Assembly: GCA_000955795.1 (NCBI GenBank) | Contig: JYOB01000002.1 | Coordinates: 62,001 to 126,000 of the forward strand | Direction: 5' to 3' | Length of the DNA stretch: 64,000 bases | From: Burkholderiaceae bacterium 26 | GTDB lineage: Bacteria; Pseudomonadota; Gammaproteobacteria; Burkholderiales; Burkholderiaceae | Part shown: piece by piece, positions 16,873 through 25,812 of the stretch | Layout: the number at the start of each line of letters is the position of its first letter | Position numbering within the stretch: the first letter of the stretch is position 1 | Made by a program: the position numbers and the translations under genes | The notes under the pieces: model-generated | Seen by the model: only the letters and a program-made list of their open reading frames with translations | The model's database searches: none | Told to the model about the DNA's origin: nothing

Positions 16873-17505
16873 CTACTCGACCAAGCCGTTTTTGATGGCG
16901 TAATACGTCAGATCGGCATTGGATTTCATGCCCATCTTTTCCAGAATCCGCGTGCGGTAAGTGCTCACCGTCTTGACGCTAAGGAACAGCTCTTCCGCGA
17001 TGATCGATACCGATTGCCCGCGCGCCAGCTTGCAGAAGATCTGGAATTCGCGCTTGGAAAGTGTCTGGTGCAGGGGTTGATCGGTCGGCTTTTCCAGACC
17101 GCCAATCAGCAGCTCGGCCACCGTCGGGCTCACATAGCGACGGCCTTGCGACACGGTGCGAATGGCCTTCACCAGCTCATCCGGCGCGCTTTCCTTGGTC
17201 AGATAGCCCGATGCACCCGCGCGAATCAGGTTGATGGCGTACTGGTCTTCCGGGAAGGTCGACAGGATCAGCACCGGCAGATCAGGATGGCGCTGGCGAG
17301 CGAGCTTGAGGGTGTCGATGCCGTTGCGATCGGGCATGGAAATGTCGAGCACCACGACGTCAAAGGCGCCGGTGCGGAGTTGCTCCATCACCTCTTCCCC
17401 GCTGGCCGCTTCCCCCGCGACTTCGATGTCCCGCTCTTCGGACAGGAACTGTCGAAGGCCGGCACGGACGATCTCGTGGTCGTCCGCAATCAGGACGCGA
17501 ATCAT
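16873..17505 (-). CDS. NarL/FixJ-type response regulator
   Basis: A 210-aa DNA-binding response regulator. Receiver domain 1-120 with Asp9-Asp10, Asp54 in VVLDISMP and conserved LSTFPEDQYAINLIRAGASGYLTKESAPDEL. A LuxR-type helix-turn-helix follows at about 147-205 (LSKREFQIFCKLARGQSVS, then LSVKTVSTYRTRIL). The start at 17503-17505 has AAGGAG five bases upstream and begins exactly at the receiver domain. An alternative ATG at 17652, with GAGG upstream, would add 49 residues. It is the probable partner of the CHASE3 kinase. Confidence 0.9.
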   Translation of the reverse strand: MIRVLIADDHEIVRAGLRQFLSEERDIEVAGEAASGEEVMEQLRTGAFDVVVLDISMPDRNGIDTLKLARQRHPDLPVLILSTFPEDQYAINLIRAGASGYLTKESAPDELVKAIRTVSQGRRYVSPTVAELLIGGLEKPTDQPLHQTLSKREFQIFCKLARGQSVSIIAEELFLSVKTVSTYRTRILEKMGMKSNADLTYYAIKNGLVE

Positions 17506-17815
17506 GCTGCTCCTTATGAGCGCGCTGGGCGGGCTGCCCGGCTCTGCGCGCTGCGCTTGTTGGTTCGATACGACAGCAATTGTATCGGACTGTTGCGCCG
17601 AAACGGGGCTCCTCTTGCTGGCGCGGGCGGTGGGAGTTGTCAGCGTTTCCATAAAAGACCTCAGGAATGTGCATGAATCGCAACATGTCGATGCCTGCCA
17701 CTGAGCAATCCACGTGCCTGGGCGTGTGCGCCCAAAGAAAACGGGGCGGAAGAGTTCCGCCCCGGGGTCGCTAGGGTGCGCCGGGCCGTGCCCGGCTATC
17801 CCGTGTAGTGACGTG
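17506..17815. other. Gap between NarL-type regulator and secreted Ala/Lys-rich gene
   Basis: About 310 bases. The left half is an open extension of the regulator frame (to 17652) that may or may not be translated; the middle must hold its promoter; the right end has the hairpin described at 17742-17764. Nothing else was recognised. Confidence 0.5.
17742..17764 (-). terminator. Terminator after the secreted Ala/Lys-rich gene
   Basis: CGGGGCGGAA (17742-17751) pairs perfectly with TTCCGCCCCG (17755-17764) around a three-base loop; on the minus strand TTTTCTTT follows. Confidence 0.8.
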
Positions 17816-18229
17816 TTACTTGGTCTGGGTAGTGGCCGTGGCGTTTGCGCCGGCGTCGGCGCTCAGGCCAGGAGTGGTCTCAGCCTTTGCAGCCTTGCCC
17901 GACTTCTCTGCCGACTTTTCCGTCTTGCTGACCGACTTGCCGACCTTGCTGGCGGTCTTGTCGATGCCGGCTTCCGCCTTGGCCTTGTGTTCGTGCGCGG
18001 CCTTGGCGCCGTGCTCAGCCTTGGTGTCCAGTTGGCTCTTGGCGGACTCGGTGTCCAGTTTGGCGCCCGCATCGGCCTTCAGGCCTGCGCCAGTATTGCC
18101 TTGCGCCGGAGCCACGACAGCCGTGCCGTTGGTTTGCAGCGATGCGCCGGCCGACGGGGTTTGCGCGTTGGCGTAAGCCGAAGCAGCAGCGATGGCGATG
18201 GCGGACAGGGAGATCAGCAGCTTGTTCAT
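17816..18229 (-). CDS. Secreted Ala/Lys-rich protein of unknown function
   Basis: A 137-aa protein with a signal peptide (MNKLLISLSAIAIAAASAYA, cleavage after ANA near 22). The mature part has very low complexity: Gly/Ala/Thr-rich to about 60, then a charged Ala/Lys/Glu/Ser heptad-like region (about 65-120, e.g. KSVSKTEKSAEKSGKAAKAE) that should be helical. This resembles LEA-like or histone-H1-like stress proteins, and I do not recognise a named family. The AAAGGAG before the ATG (plus CTCCTTT at 18239-18245) supports this start. It follows the two-component genes and has its own terminator. Confidence 0.7.
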   Translation of the reverse strand: MNKLLISLSAIAIAAASAYANAQTPSAGASLQTNGTAVVAPAQGNTGAGLKADAGAKLDTESAKSQLDTKAEHGAKAAHEHKAKAEAGIDKTASKVGKSVSKTEKSAEKSGKAAKAETTPGLSADAGANATATTQTK

Positions 18230-18470
18230 GGAAGAGACTCCTTTCGTTCTGAACGGCCACGCGAAGGATTCGTCGCGGCATCACTCTGTGTGTGTTGAGT
18301 GAATGGGTTCAGTCTATGGAGCCCTTCCGGTTACGACTGTTAGGGGGTGTAAGCCTTTGTAATGTAAGGATCGCCCCTCTTGAAACCCCGGCGAAGCCAA
18401 TGCCGGTAAGGGTTTGCGGACGTAAGACACAGTGTGGATCACGCCATGTCTTAAACGTCTTGTCACAGAA

Positions 18471-21197
18471 TCAGAGATTCGGCGCGAGGGCGCGCTCCAC
18501 AAACGCGCGGTCTTCACCGCTGCGGGCGATCATGTCGTCCACTTGATCCTGTCCGATCTTGCCCAGCGTGAAGTACGTGCTGTCGGGGTGCGACAGGTAG
18601 AAACCCGAGACGGACGCAGCCGGCGTCATCGCCAGCGCTTCGGTCAGGTTCATGCCGATCTCCTGCGCGTCGAGCACGCGGAACATGTCGCGCTTGACCG
18701 TGTGCTCCGGGCAGGCCGGGTAGCCGGGCGCGGGGCGGATCCCCTTGTACTCCTCGCGGATGAGCGCGTCGTTGTCGAGCGTTTCATCCGCCGCATAACC
18801 CCACAGGTCGCGACGCACGCGGGCGTGCAGGCATTCGGCAAAGGCTTCGGCAAAGCGATCGGCCAGGGCCTTGAGCATGATCGCGCTGTAGTCGTCGTTG
18901 TCGGCTTCGAACTGCTTCTCGCGCTTTTCCACCCCAATGCCGCCCGTCACGGCAAACAGACCGATGTAATCGGCAATGCCGGTGCTCTTGGGCGCGATGA
19001 AATCCGCCAGGCAGCGGTTCGGGCGCATCACGCCATCGATGATCGGGCGCTCGCTTTGCTGGCGGATGTTGCGCCAGGTGAGCGCGACTTCCGAGCGCGA
19101 TTCGTCGGTGTAGATCTCGATGTCGTCGTCGTTGACGGTGTTGGCGGGCAGCAGCGCGATCACGCCGTTGGCCGTGAGCCAGCGCCCGGCGATCAGCCGC
19201 GCGAGCATGCTCTTGCCGTCGGAGAACACGCGGCGGGCTGACTCACCCACGATTTCGTCGTTGAGGATGTCCGGGAATTTGCCGGCCAGGTCCCACGTCT
19301 GGAAGAACGGGCCCCAGTCGATGTACTGCGCGAGTTCGTTCAGGTCGTAGTTGCGGAACACGCGGCGGCCGATGAACTTGGGCTTGGGCGGCGTGTAGTT
19401 CGACCAGTCGATCTTCGTCTTGTTGGCGCGCGCGGCGGCCAGCGACACCATCGGCTGGGCCTTCTTGTTGGCGTGCTGCGTGCGGATGCGGTCGTAATCC
19501 GCATGCAGCTCTTCGACGTAGCGCGCGGCGCCTTCGTCCGACAGCAGGCTCGAGGCCACGCTCACTGAGCGCGAAGCGTCCGGCACATAGACGACCGGGC
19601 CTTCGTAATTTGGGGCGATCTTCACGGCGGTGTGCACGCGGCTCGTCGTCGCGCCGCCGATCAGCAGCGGGATCTTCTTCACGCGGAAGTATTCGTCGCG
19701 CTGCATTTCCGATGCCACGTAGGCCATCTCTTCGAGCGACGGCGTAATCAGGCCCGACAGCCCGATGATGTCCGCGCCTTCCACCTTCGCCTTCGCCAGA
19801 ATCTCGTTGCAGGGCACCATCACGCCCATGTTGACGACTTCAAAGTTGTTGCACTGGAGCACGACGGTGACGATGTTCTTGCCGATGTCGTGCACATCGC
19901 CCTTGACCGTGGCGATGACGATTTTGCCGCGCGAGCGTACGTCGCCGCCGGCCGCTGCAATCTGGCGCTTTTCTTCTTCGATGAATGGAATCAGGTGCGC
20001 CACCGCCTGCTTCATGACGCGGGCGGATTTCACCACCTGCGGCAGGAACATTTTCCCGGCGCCAAACAGGTCGCCGACGATGTTCATGCCGTCCATCAGC
20101 GGGCCTTCGATTACCTGGATCGGGCGACCGCCTGCAGCAAAGATTTTCGCGCGGACTTCTTCGGTGTCTTCGACCACGTAATCGTTGATGCCATGCACGA
20201 GCGCGTGGGCCAGGCGCTTTTCCACCGGCTCCTGGCGCCAGGCGAGGTTTTCTTCGCGCTTGGTGCCGCCGCCCTTGTAGCGGTCGGCAATTTCCAGCAG
20301 GCGATCGGTCGCATCCGGGCGGCGGTTGAGCACCACGTCTTCCACGCGGTCGCGCAGTTCGGGGTCGAGGTTCTCGTACACACCCAACTGGCCGGCGTTG
20401 ACGATGCCCATGTCCATGCCCGCCTGAATCGCGTAGTACAGGAACACGGTGTGGATCGCCTCGCGCACCACGTCGTTGCCGCGGAACGAGAACGACACGT
20501 TGGATACGCCGCCGCTCACCTTTGCGTACGGCAGGTTCTGCTTGATCCAGCGCGTCGCTTCGATGAAGTCGACCGCGTAGTTGTTGTGCTCTTCGATGCC
20601 GGTGGCCACCGCGAAGATGTTCGGGTCGAAGATGATGTCTTCCGGGGCGAAGCCGACCTTGTTGACCAGGAACTCGTAGCTGCGTTTGCAGATTTGGGTC
20701 TTGCGCTCGAACGTGTCAGCCTGGCCTTGTTCGTCGAAAGCCATGACCACGGCGGCCGCGCCGTAGCGCCTGATCAGCTTGGCATGGTGCGCAAACTGTT
20801 CTTCGCCTTCCTTGAGCGAGATGGAGTTGACGATCGCCTTGCCCTGCACGCATTTCAGACCCGCCTCGATCACGTCCCATTTGGACGAATCGATCATGAT
20901 CGGCACGCGCGCGATATCGGGCTCCGAGGCGATCAGGTTCAGGAAGCGAACCATCGCCGCCTTGGAATCGAGCATCGCCTCGTCCATGTTGATGTCGATG
21001 ACCTGCGCGCCGTTTTCGACCTGCTGGCGCGCCACGGCCAGCGCCTCGTCGAACTGGCTGTTCAGGATCATGCGCGCGAACGCCTTCGATCCGGTGACGT
21101 TGGTGCGCTCGCCGACGTTGACGAACAGCGTGTCCTCGCCGATGTTGAACGGTTCGAGGCCCGAAAGACGCATGGGGCGCATGGAGTGGTCGGTCAT
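18471..21197 (-). CDS. metH: Methionine synthase, folate/cobalamin/AdoMet part (split MetH, second gene)
   Basis: C-terminal two thirds of cobalamin-dependent methionine synthase (908 aa). In order: pterin-binding methyltetrahydrofolate domain (about 18-280), B12-binding cap (about 315-410), B12-binding Rossmann domain with GDVHDIGKN (Asp434, lower axial ligand His436, Gly439), and the AdoMet reactivation domain with [12 protein letters not shown]. Added to the 346-aa partner gene, the total of 1254 aa closely matches the single-chain E. coli enzyme. It needs the zinc/homocysteine domain from the upstream gene. The ATG at 21195-21197 is followed by [17 protein letters not shown]. The two halves are separated by a VOC gene. 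Confidence 0.96.
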   Translation of the reverse strand: MTDHSMRPMRLSGLEPFNIGEDTLFVNVGERTNVTGSKAFARMILNSQFDEALAVARQQVENGAQVIDINMDEAMLDSKAAMVRFLNLIASEPDIARVPIMIDSSKWDVIEAGLKCVQGKAIVNSISLKEGEEQFAHHAKLIRRYGAAAVVMAFDEQGQADTFERKTQICKRSYEFLVNKVGFAPEDIIFDPNIFAVATGIEEHNNYAVDFIEATRWIKQNLPYAKVSGGVSNVSFSFRGNDVVREAIHTVFLYYAIQAGMDMGIVNAGQLGVYENLDPELRDRVEDVVLNRRPDATDRLLEIADRYKGGGTKREENLAWRQEPVEKRLAHALVHGINDYVVEDTEEVRAKIFAAGGRPIQVIEGPLMDGMNIVGDLFGAGKMFLPQVVKSARVMKQAVAHLIPFIEEEKRQIAAAGGDVRSRGKIVIATVKGDVHDIGKNIVTVVLQCNNFEVVNMGVMVPCNEILAKAKVEGADIIGLSGLITPSLEEMAYVASEMQRDEYFRVKKIPLLIGGATTSRVHTAVKIAPNYEGPVVYVPDASRSVSVASSLLSDEGAARYVEELHADYDRIRTQHANKKAQPMVSLAAARANKTKIDWSNYTPPKPKFIGRRVFRNYDLNELAQYIDWGPFFQTWDLAGKFPDILNDEIVGESARRVFSDGKSMLARLIAGRWLTANGVIALLPANTVNDDDIEIYTDESRSEVALTWRNIRQQSERPIIDGVMRPNRCLADFIAPKSTGIADYIGLFAVTGGIGVEKREKQFEADNDDYSAIMLKALADRFAEAFAECLHARVRRDLWGYAADETLDNDALIREEYKGIRPAPGYPACPEHTVKRDMFRVLDAQEIGMNLTEALAMTPAASVSGFYLSHPDSTYFTLGKIGQDQVDDMIARSGEDRAFVERALAPNL

Positions 21198-21214
21198 GAT
21201 GGTGCGGGGTTCGG

Positions 21215-21568
21215 TCAGGCGGCGGCGTATTCGCCGAACTTCAGCAGGTTGCCGTGCGGGTCGATCACGTAGAGCTCTTTCATGCCCCACGCGCGCACCG
21301 CCGGCGGCGCGAGCTCCAGCCCGCGCGCGGTGAATTCTTCAAACAGGGCCTGCGTGCTCGGTACACGCAGGTAGCACGACGTGTGCTCGGCAATGCGGCG
21401 GTCGTCGCACAGCCAAAAATGGATCTCGGCGCCATCGCGGCTGACGATCAGGTAGTCGCCTGCAATCAATTCCTGCGAGAAGCCAAGCCGCTCCGTATAG
21501 AAGCGGGCCGACTCCTGCAGATCCAGCGAGGCCAGTACGGGAATGGTGCTGTCGATGCGTGCGGTCAT
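21215..21568 (-). CDS. VOC-family (glyoxalase/bleomycin-resistance fold) protein
   Basis: A 117-aa vicinal-oxygen-chelate protein with two paired beta-alpha-beta-beta-beta units: [22 protein letters not shown] at 9-30 and the second half ending [17 protein letters not shown]. It resembles bleomycin-binding proteins more than glyoxalase I. ATG at 21566-21568. It lies inside the split metH, 17 bases from the second part and 26 bases from the first, all on one strand, so it is almost certainly cotranscribed with methionine synthase. A role in methionine or cobalamin metabolism is possible but not shown by the sequence. Confidence 0.85.
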   Translation of the reverse strand: MTARIDSTIPVLASLDLQESARFYTERLGFSQELIAGDYLIVSRDGAEIHFWLCDDRRIAEHTSCYLRVPSTQALFEEFTARGLELAPPAVRAWGMKELYVIDPHGNLLKFGEYAAA

Positions 21569-21594
21569 GTCGATGGCGGGAGTGATGCCCGAGC

Positions 21595-22635
21595 TCAAGC
21601 GGCTTCCTTGTACTGGCCCGGCCATGCGCGCGGCTTGCGATTCGCCACGCGCTCGGCAATCGCCTTGATGTGCTCTGGCGTCGTGCCGCAGCAACCACCC
21701 ACCAGGTTCACCAGGCCGGCCGATGCAAACTCGTCGACCAGGCTGGAGGTGACCTCGGGCGTCTCATCAAAACCGGTGTCGCTCATCGGGTTGGGCAAGC
21801 CGGCATTCGGGTAGCACGAGACGGCCGTGTCGCAAATCTTCGCCAGCTCGGCAATGTACGGGCGCATCAGCGCGGCGCCCAGCGCGCAGTTCAGGCCAAA
21901 GGTGATCGGCTTGGCGTGGCGCAGGCTGTTCCAGAAGGCCTCCACGGTTTGGCCAGAGAGAATGCGGCCGGAGGCGTCGGTAACGGTGCCGGAGATCATC
22001 ACGGGCACGCACTCGCCGGTGTCTTCGAAAAGCTGATCAATGGCGAACAGCGCCGCCTTGGCGTTGAGCGTGTCGAAAATCGTCTCGACGAGGAACACGT
22101 CCGCGCCGCCTTCGAGCAGCGCTTTGCCCTGCTCGTAATACGCGTCGCGCAGCAGGTCGAAGCTGACGTTGCGGGCGCCCGGGTCGTTCACGTCGGGCGA
22201 AATGCTGGCGGTCTTGGGCGTCGGCCCAAAGGCGCCCGCCACGAAGCGGGGCTTGTCCGGCGTGCTGTATTTATCGCAGGCCTCGCGTGCCAGGCGGGCG
22301 GCCACGACGTTCATCTCGTACGCCAGCTCTGCCATCTTGTAGTCTTCCTGCGCGATGGTCGTCGCACCGAAGGTATTGGTTTCGATCAGGTCGGCGCCGG
22401 CCGCTAGGTATTGCTCGTGGATTTCACGGATGACGTCGGGTCGCGTGAGCACCAGCAGCTCGTTGTTGCCCTTCACGTCGATCGGGTGGTCGGCAAAGCG
22501 CTCGCCGCGGTATTGCGCCTCGGTCAGCTTGTAGCGCTGGATCATGGTGCCCATCGCGCCGTCCAGTATCAGGATGCGCTCGCGCAGCAGCGCGGGCAGG
22601 TTGGCGGCACGGGTGTAGGGCAGGGGCGCGGTCAT
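21595..22635 (-). CDS. metH: Homocysteine S-methyltransferase domain of methionine synthase (split MetH, first gene)
   Basis: A 346-aa TIM-barrel domain that binds and activates homocysteine through zinc. The three zinc cysteines are Cys250 (GLNCALGA) and Cys315-Cys316 ([10 protein letters not shown]), and the N-terminal [13 protein letters not shown] and TNTFGATT motifs match MetH rather than BHMT. It lacks the folate, cobalamin and AdoMet domains, which the gene two positions downstream supplies. Such a split is common in Burkholderiales. ATG at 22633-22635; no B12 or SAH riboswitch was recognised in the 150-base leader. Confidence 0.95.
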   Translation of the reverse strand: MTAPLPYTRAANLPALLRERILILDGAMGTMIQRYKLTEAQYRGERFADHPIDVKGNNELLVLTRPDVIREIHEQYLAAGADLIETNTFGATTIAQEDYKMAELAYEMNVVAARLAREACDKYSTPDKPRFVAGAFGPTPKTASISPDVNDPGARNVSFDLLRDAYYEQGKALLEGGADVFLVETIFDTLNAKAALFAIDQLFEDTGECVPVMISGTVTDASGRILSGQTVEAFWNSLRHAKPITFGLNCALGAALMRPYIAELAKICDTAVSCYPNAGLPNPMSDTGFDETPEVTSSLVDEFASAGLVNLVGGCCGTTPEHIKAIAERVANRKPRAWPGQYKEAA

Positions 22636-22745
22636 GGGAGGGGCTCCGAGGTGCTGCGGCCGGTCAAATATTCAGAATTTGCGGCCAAAGGTGAATTTTA
22701 CCAGTCGCATCAATGACTTGCCGCTGTTGTGGGCAATCGCGCTCC

Positions 22746-22751
22746 TATAAT
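22746..22751 (+). promoter_or_regulatory. Possible -10 box for the rhodanese gene
   Basis: A perfect TATAAT 35 bases before the rhodanese ATG. The nearest TTG-type -35 (TTGCCG, 22718-22723) is 22 bases away, too far for a standard promoter, so only the -10 element is supported. Confidence 0.4.
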
Positions 22752-22786
22752 CCACATCACGCCCTTTGCCCGCCCTGCCGCCTGCC

Positions 22787-23179
22787 ATGCAACTGCTCGA
22801 TCCCACAGACGCCCACGCCTTCCTGGAACGCACGCCCGCCGCGCTTTTTGTCGACTGCCGCAGTGAAATGGAACACCTGTTCGTGGGCCATCCGGCCGGC
22901 GCCCATCACGTTTCATGGAATGACGGCCCGCATTGGGAGGTGAACCCCGAGTTCGTGCCGACCGTGCGCAAACTGACCGGCCATGGCGTCGAGCGTCCCA
23001 TTGTGCTGATCTGCCGGAGCGGCAATCGCTCAGCCGCTGCGGCGCACGCACTGGAAGAGGCGGGTTTCCGTGATGTCTATGTCGTGCGCCACGGCTTCGA
23101 GGGGGACCTAGACAGCACGCGCCATCGCAACACGCTCAACGGCTGGCGTCATGCGGGCCTGCCGTGGGAGCAATGCTAG
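22787..23179 (+). CDS. Rhodanese-domain protein
   Basis: A 130-aa single rhodanese domain. The active-site loop ICRSGNRS places the persulfide-forming Cys76 in the usual CxxGxR context; FVDCRSEMEHLFVGHPAGAHHV is the N-terminal half. Likely cytoplasmic sulfurtransferase; the sulfur donor and acceptor are unknown. It is divergent from the metH operon and has its own terminator. Confidence 0.93.
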   Translation: MQLLDPTDAHAFLERTPAALFVDCRSEMEHLFVGHPAGAHHVSWNDGPHWEVNPEFVPTVRKLTGHGVERPIVLICRSGNRSAAAAHALEEAGFRDVYVVRHGFEGDLDSTRHRNTLNGWRHAGLPWEQC

Positions 23180-23213
23180 AAGGACGCTATCGAACCGATA
23201 GTCGATCGACACA

Positions 23214-23254
23214 TAAAAAAACGCCCGGCAGCGCCATGCTCCGGGCGTTTTTTG
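23214..23254. terminator. Bidirectional terminator between rhodanese and DUF3567 genes
   Basis: ACGCCCGG (23221-23228) pairs with CCGGGCGT (23241-23248), with an inner AGC/GCT pair, flanked by a seven-base A-run on the left and TTTTTT on the right. Confidence 0.9.
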
Positions 23255-23292
23255 TTGATCCGTCTGGCGGGCGATCTTGCCCGCGCGATAGG

Positions 23293-23550
23293 TCAGTGCA
23301 TCGTCACCGGCTGCGTCATCACCGTGTCGAATTTGCCGAGAAAGTCGTCGACTTCTTCAACGGTGGGCTCGCTGGCGATCAGCTTTTTCACATCCTCGCG
23401 GAAATGCTCGGCCAGCTCGCCGCCGAGGAAGATTTCACGTTTGAGGTTCTTGTCCACGATCTCGTAGCCACCCGCTGCCAGCATGGCGTGTTGGCCGTCT
23501 ACACCGAACTCAACAACACAGTAGTTGTCGCTGTTGTAGATCATTTGCAT
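23293..23550 (-). CDS. DUF3567 protein
   Basis: An 85-aa protein of a betaproteobacterial family of unknown function. MQMIYNSDNYCVVEFG at the start, GGYEIVDKNLKREIFLGG in the middle and EEVDDFLGKFDTVMTQP near the end fit DUF3567. The ATG (23548-23550) has GGAGGTG upstream, which decides against the longer open frame to 23679. It is monocistronic and convergent with the rhodanese gene. Confidence 0.85.
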   Translation of the reverse strand: MQMIYNSDNYCVVEFGVDGQHAMLAAGGYEIVDKNLKREIFLGGELAEHFREDVKKLIASEPTVEEVDDFLGKFDTVMTQPVTMH

Positions 23551-23869
23551 GGTGCACCTCCGAGGCGTCAATCGTCTTGCTGTTGTGGGGACTGCTCTAC
23601 TGCTGCACCGGGTAGATGGGGCCCACGACCACGACTTCAAGGGCCGATCAACTCCCGCCTCCTGACCGTTCTGCCCCATCTGCTCCTTGGGCTTAATGAT
23701 CGGTCACAAAGTTCGCGAAGGCGAGGCGAAATGTGTGACGTGCGTTGTGATCGCGTAACAAGACCTTTCCGCTCCTGCACCGAAAGAAGCAACCGGCCTT
23801 CCGCCGTTTGGCGGGTAGACGACGGGCCGTGTGCGGGGCGCTTGCAACTATCGACAAGGCAAGCAGGCC
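23551..23869. other. Gap upstream of DUF3567
   Basis: About 320 bases between DUF3567 and the alpha/beta hydrolase gene. It must hold the DUF3567 promoter on the minus strand. No convincing gene, hairpin or repeat was found; the stretch is moderately AT-richer than the genes near 23690-23770. Confidence 0.4.
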
Positions 23870-24709
23870 TTATGGCGTGTCACATTGGCTCCCGCATCCT
23901 GCGTGCCCGAAGAACTCATCCAGATCGGCGAGAAAGGCCTCCTCCTGTTCGATAGGGGCCAAGTGTGCTGCGTCGGGAATCACTTTCAAACGGGCGTCGG
24001 GGATGTGCGAGGCGATCTCCTGCGCTACTTCCACCGGCGCACCGGTGTCTTGTTCGCCGGTCATGACGAGCGTTGGACAAGCGATGCGTGCAAGCGAGCT
24101 GCGTGTGTCGAGCGCCTTGATGGCCAGGCATGCACCGACATAGCCGTGCGGTGGCGTGGCGCGCAGCAACTCGCGAATGCGTTCAACAACGTCGGGGTGG
24201 GCTTCACGAAACGGCGTGGTCAGCCAGCGCTGTATCGTGGGTTCGACAATGCCGCTCATGCCGTGCGCTTCGACTTGGCCGATGCGTTCGTCCCACATGG
24301 CGTGCGCTGACACCGGCGTGTAGCACACGGTGTCGCACAGCGTGAGCGAGAGCAGTCGCTGCGGGTGCCGCACCCCCAAAATTTGCCCGACCATGCCGCC
24401 CATCGACAGGCCAACGAAATGCGCCTGTTCAATCGACAGCGCATCAAGCAGGGCGGCCACATCGTCCGCTAATTGGAACAGCGTGTAGGCGCCGTGCGGC
24501 GCGCTGGTCTTGCCATGGCCGCGTGCGTCATAGCGCAGCACACGGTGGCGGCTGGCCAAGCGTTGGGCGATGCTGTCCCACAGTTGGTGGTCCACGCCCA
24601 GCGCGTGCGCAAGCACGACCCATGGGCCATCTGCACCGTCGGTACGGTAGTGGATATCGATGCCGTTGGCGCGCACCGTGCCGGAGTTGGAGAGGGCGTT
24701 GGCGTCCAT
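23870..24709 (-). CDS. Alpha/beta hydrolase, 3-oxoadipate enol-lactonase-like
   Basis: A 279-aa alpha/beta hydrolase. Nucleophile elbow GLSMGG with Ser102, oxyanion region LAHALGVDHQLWD, RYDARGHGKTSAP, later the acid in TGEQDTGAP and the catalytic His in PDAAHLAP. These motifs are those of PcaD-type enol-lactonases of aromatic catabolism, but no other beta-ketoadipate gene is nearby, so the substrate is uncertain. The ATG at 24707-24709 has AGGAGG upstream; the DUF3108 gene ends one base before, suggesting an operon. Confidence 0.82.
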   Translation of the reverse strand: MDANALSNSGTVRANGIDIHYRTDGADGPWVVLAHALGVDHQLWDSIAQRLASRHRVLRYDARGHGKTSAPHGAYTLFQLADDVAALLDALSIEQAHFVGLSMGGMVGQILGVRHPQRLLSLTLCDTVCYTPVSAHAMWDERIGQVEAHGMSGIVEPTIQRWLTTPFREAHPDVVERIRELLRATPPHGYVGACLAIKALDTRSSLARIACPTLVMTGEQDTGAPVEVAQEIASHIPDARLKVIPDAAHLAPIEQEEAFLADLDEFFGHAGCGSQCDTP

Positions 24710-24710
24710 G

Positions 24711-25793
24711 TCAGCCTCCTTCCTGGGACTGGTAGACCAGATCGAATTGCATGCCGTTGGGCTCGGTCTGGCGCAGGCGTACTGGGAGCCAACCGTGATC
24801 GGCAGACAGCCAGATCTCTACACGCCGTTTGTCATCTGCACGGCGCGGCAGTCGTATGAAGTGTTGTGCACGAATCGTGCCGTTCGGCGTGTCGATGGTT
24901 TCCTCGCCGACATGCTGGACGCGGGCTACTTCCACGCTGTCGGTATCGGCGATCGGGAATTCCAGCGTAAGGCCCGGGCTGGCAATGCGCGCGGGGCCGC
25001 CCCGGGCCAATCCGGTCAATTGCAGGAAGACGCTGAAGCGGTCTTGCGTGCCCTCGGGCAACGGAAGCACGGCCGGCGAGCGGGTGAAAGTGACCGTGGG
25101 TGCGCCCTGCACGCCGGACGCCGGTGTGGGCTCGACAGCGTAGTGGAACGTCGTCACGTCGTGTTGTCGGCGCCCGCGCACTTCTTCGTAGCGCGCGGGT
25201 GTTAGGCCATATGGGCCGACGGTGCCGGCGCTGCGAAACGCGAGTTTGCCGAAGAAGAGCGGCAACGGAATTTCCACGGCGAGCGTGTAAGTTTTGCCAT
25301 CGGTGGCCCAGCGGATCACGCCATCTTCGTTGCGCACGCCGTTGACGTAAGTGGCGTACCGCAGCGTGGTCGATGGTGGCAGCGAGAATGCGTCGCCCGG
25401 CGGTGCAGGCGGCCCGCCCGGGCCTTCGCCGCTCAGATCCTTGACCACGCCGGTATCGCCCGAGGCTTGAGCGCCAGCGCTGGTGAATTCGGATGGATCC
25501 ATGCTTGCCAGATCGGGCGCCGGCGACGTGGGTGTCGGCGCGAGAGCAGGCGGGGTATGCGCACGCGGACGGGGCGGAGCCGGGCGGGGCTTGGGCGCAG
25601 CCGGGGGCGTTGGCGGCTGCACGGGCTCGGGATGCAGCAACAGCGCGGGGATGATCTGCTCAGGCGCCGGCGGCCACGTCACCTGACGGCTGCGCGCGAT
25701 CCACACGACGGCAATGACGTGCAGCACGAGCACGGCCAGCAGCACGAGCCCGAACCGGCCAAGCCGATAGATGCGACGCCTGCGGGGTTGCAT
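24711..25793 (-). CDS. DUF3108 protein with membrane anchor and proline-rich linker
   Basis: A 360-aa envelope protein. Basic N-terminus, one transmembrane helix (residues about 13-33, FGLVLLAVLVLHVIAVVWIA), a long Pro/Ala-rich linker (about 45-115) and a C-terminal DUF3108 beta domain (about 135-360) ending with LPVRLRQTEPNGMQFDLVYQ. Such proteins are placed in the periplasm; function unknown. The ATG at 25791-25793 (MQPRRRRIYRLG) is chosen; a TTG at 25847 would overlap the IclR gene. It lies between the hydrolase and IclR genes on the same strand. Confidence 0.75.
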   Translation of the reverse strand: MQPRRRRIYRLGRFGLVLLAVLVLHVIAVVWIARSRQVTWPPAPEQIIPALLLHPEPVQPPTPPAAPKPRPAPPRPRAHTPPALAPTPTSPAPDLASMDPSEFTSAGAQASGDTGVVKDLSGEGPGGPPAPPGDAFSLPPSTTLRYATYVNGVRNEDGVIRWATDGKTYTLAVEIPLPLFFGKLAFRSAGTVGPYGLTPARYEEVRGRRQHDVTTFHYAVEPTPASGVQGAPTVTFTRSPAVLPLPEGTQDRFSVFLQLTGLARGGPARIASPGLTLEFPIADTDSVEVARVQHVGEETIDTPNGTIRAQHFIRLPRRADDKRRVEIWLSADHGWLPVRLRQTEPNGMQFDLVYQSQEGG

Positions 25794-25812
25794 GCTGTCG
25801 GTATTCAGTTCG

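Noticed and set aside
18340-18375. Repeated TTACA-like words upstream of the Ala/Lys-rich gene (minus strand CTTACATTACAAAGGCTTACA)
   Set aside because: Could be response-regulator sites, but spacing is irregular and no consensus supports a specific factor.
19632-21272. 546-codon plus-strand open frame opposite metH
   Set aside because: Antisense shadow of metH with no recognisable domain.
22644-22663. CTCCGAGGTGCTGCGGCCGG, which resembles the 5' core of an SAH riboswitch near metH
   Set aside because: It is on the strand opposite to metH and lacks the second conserved segment (GCCAGGCTCGG type).
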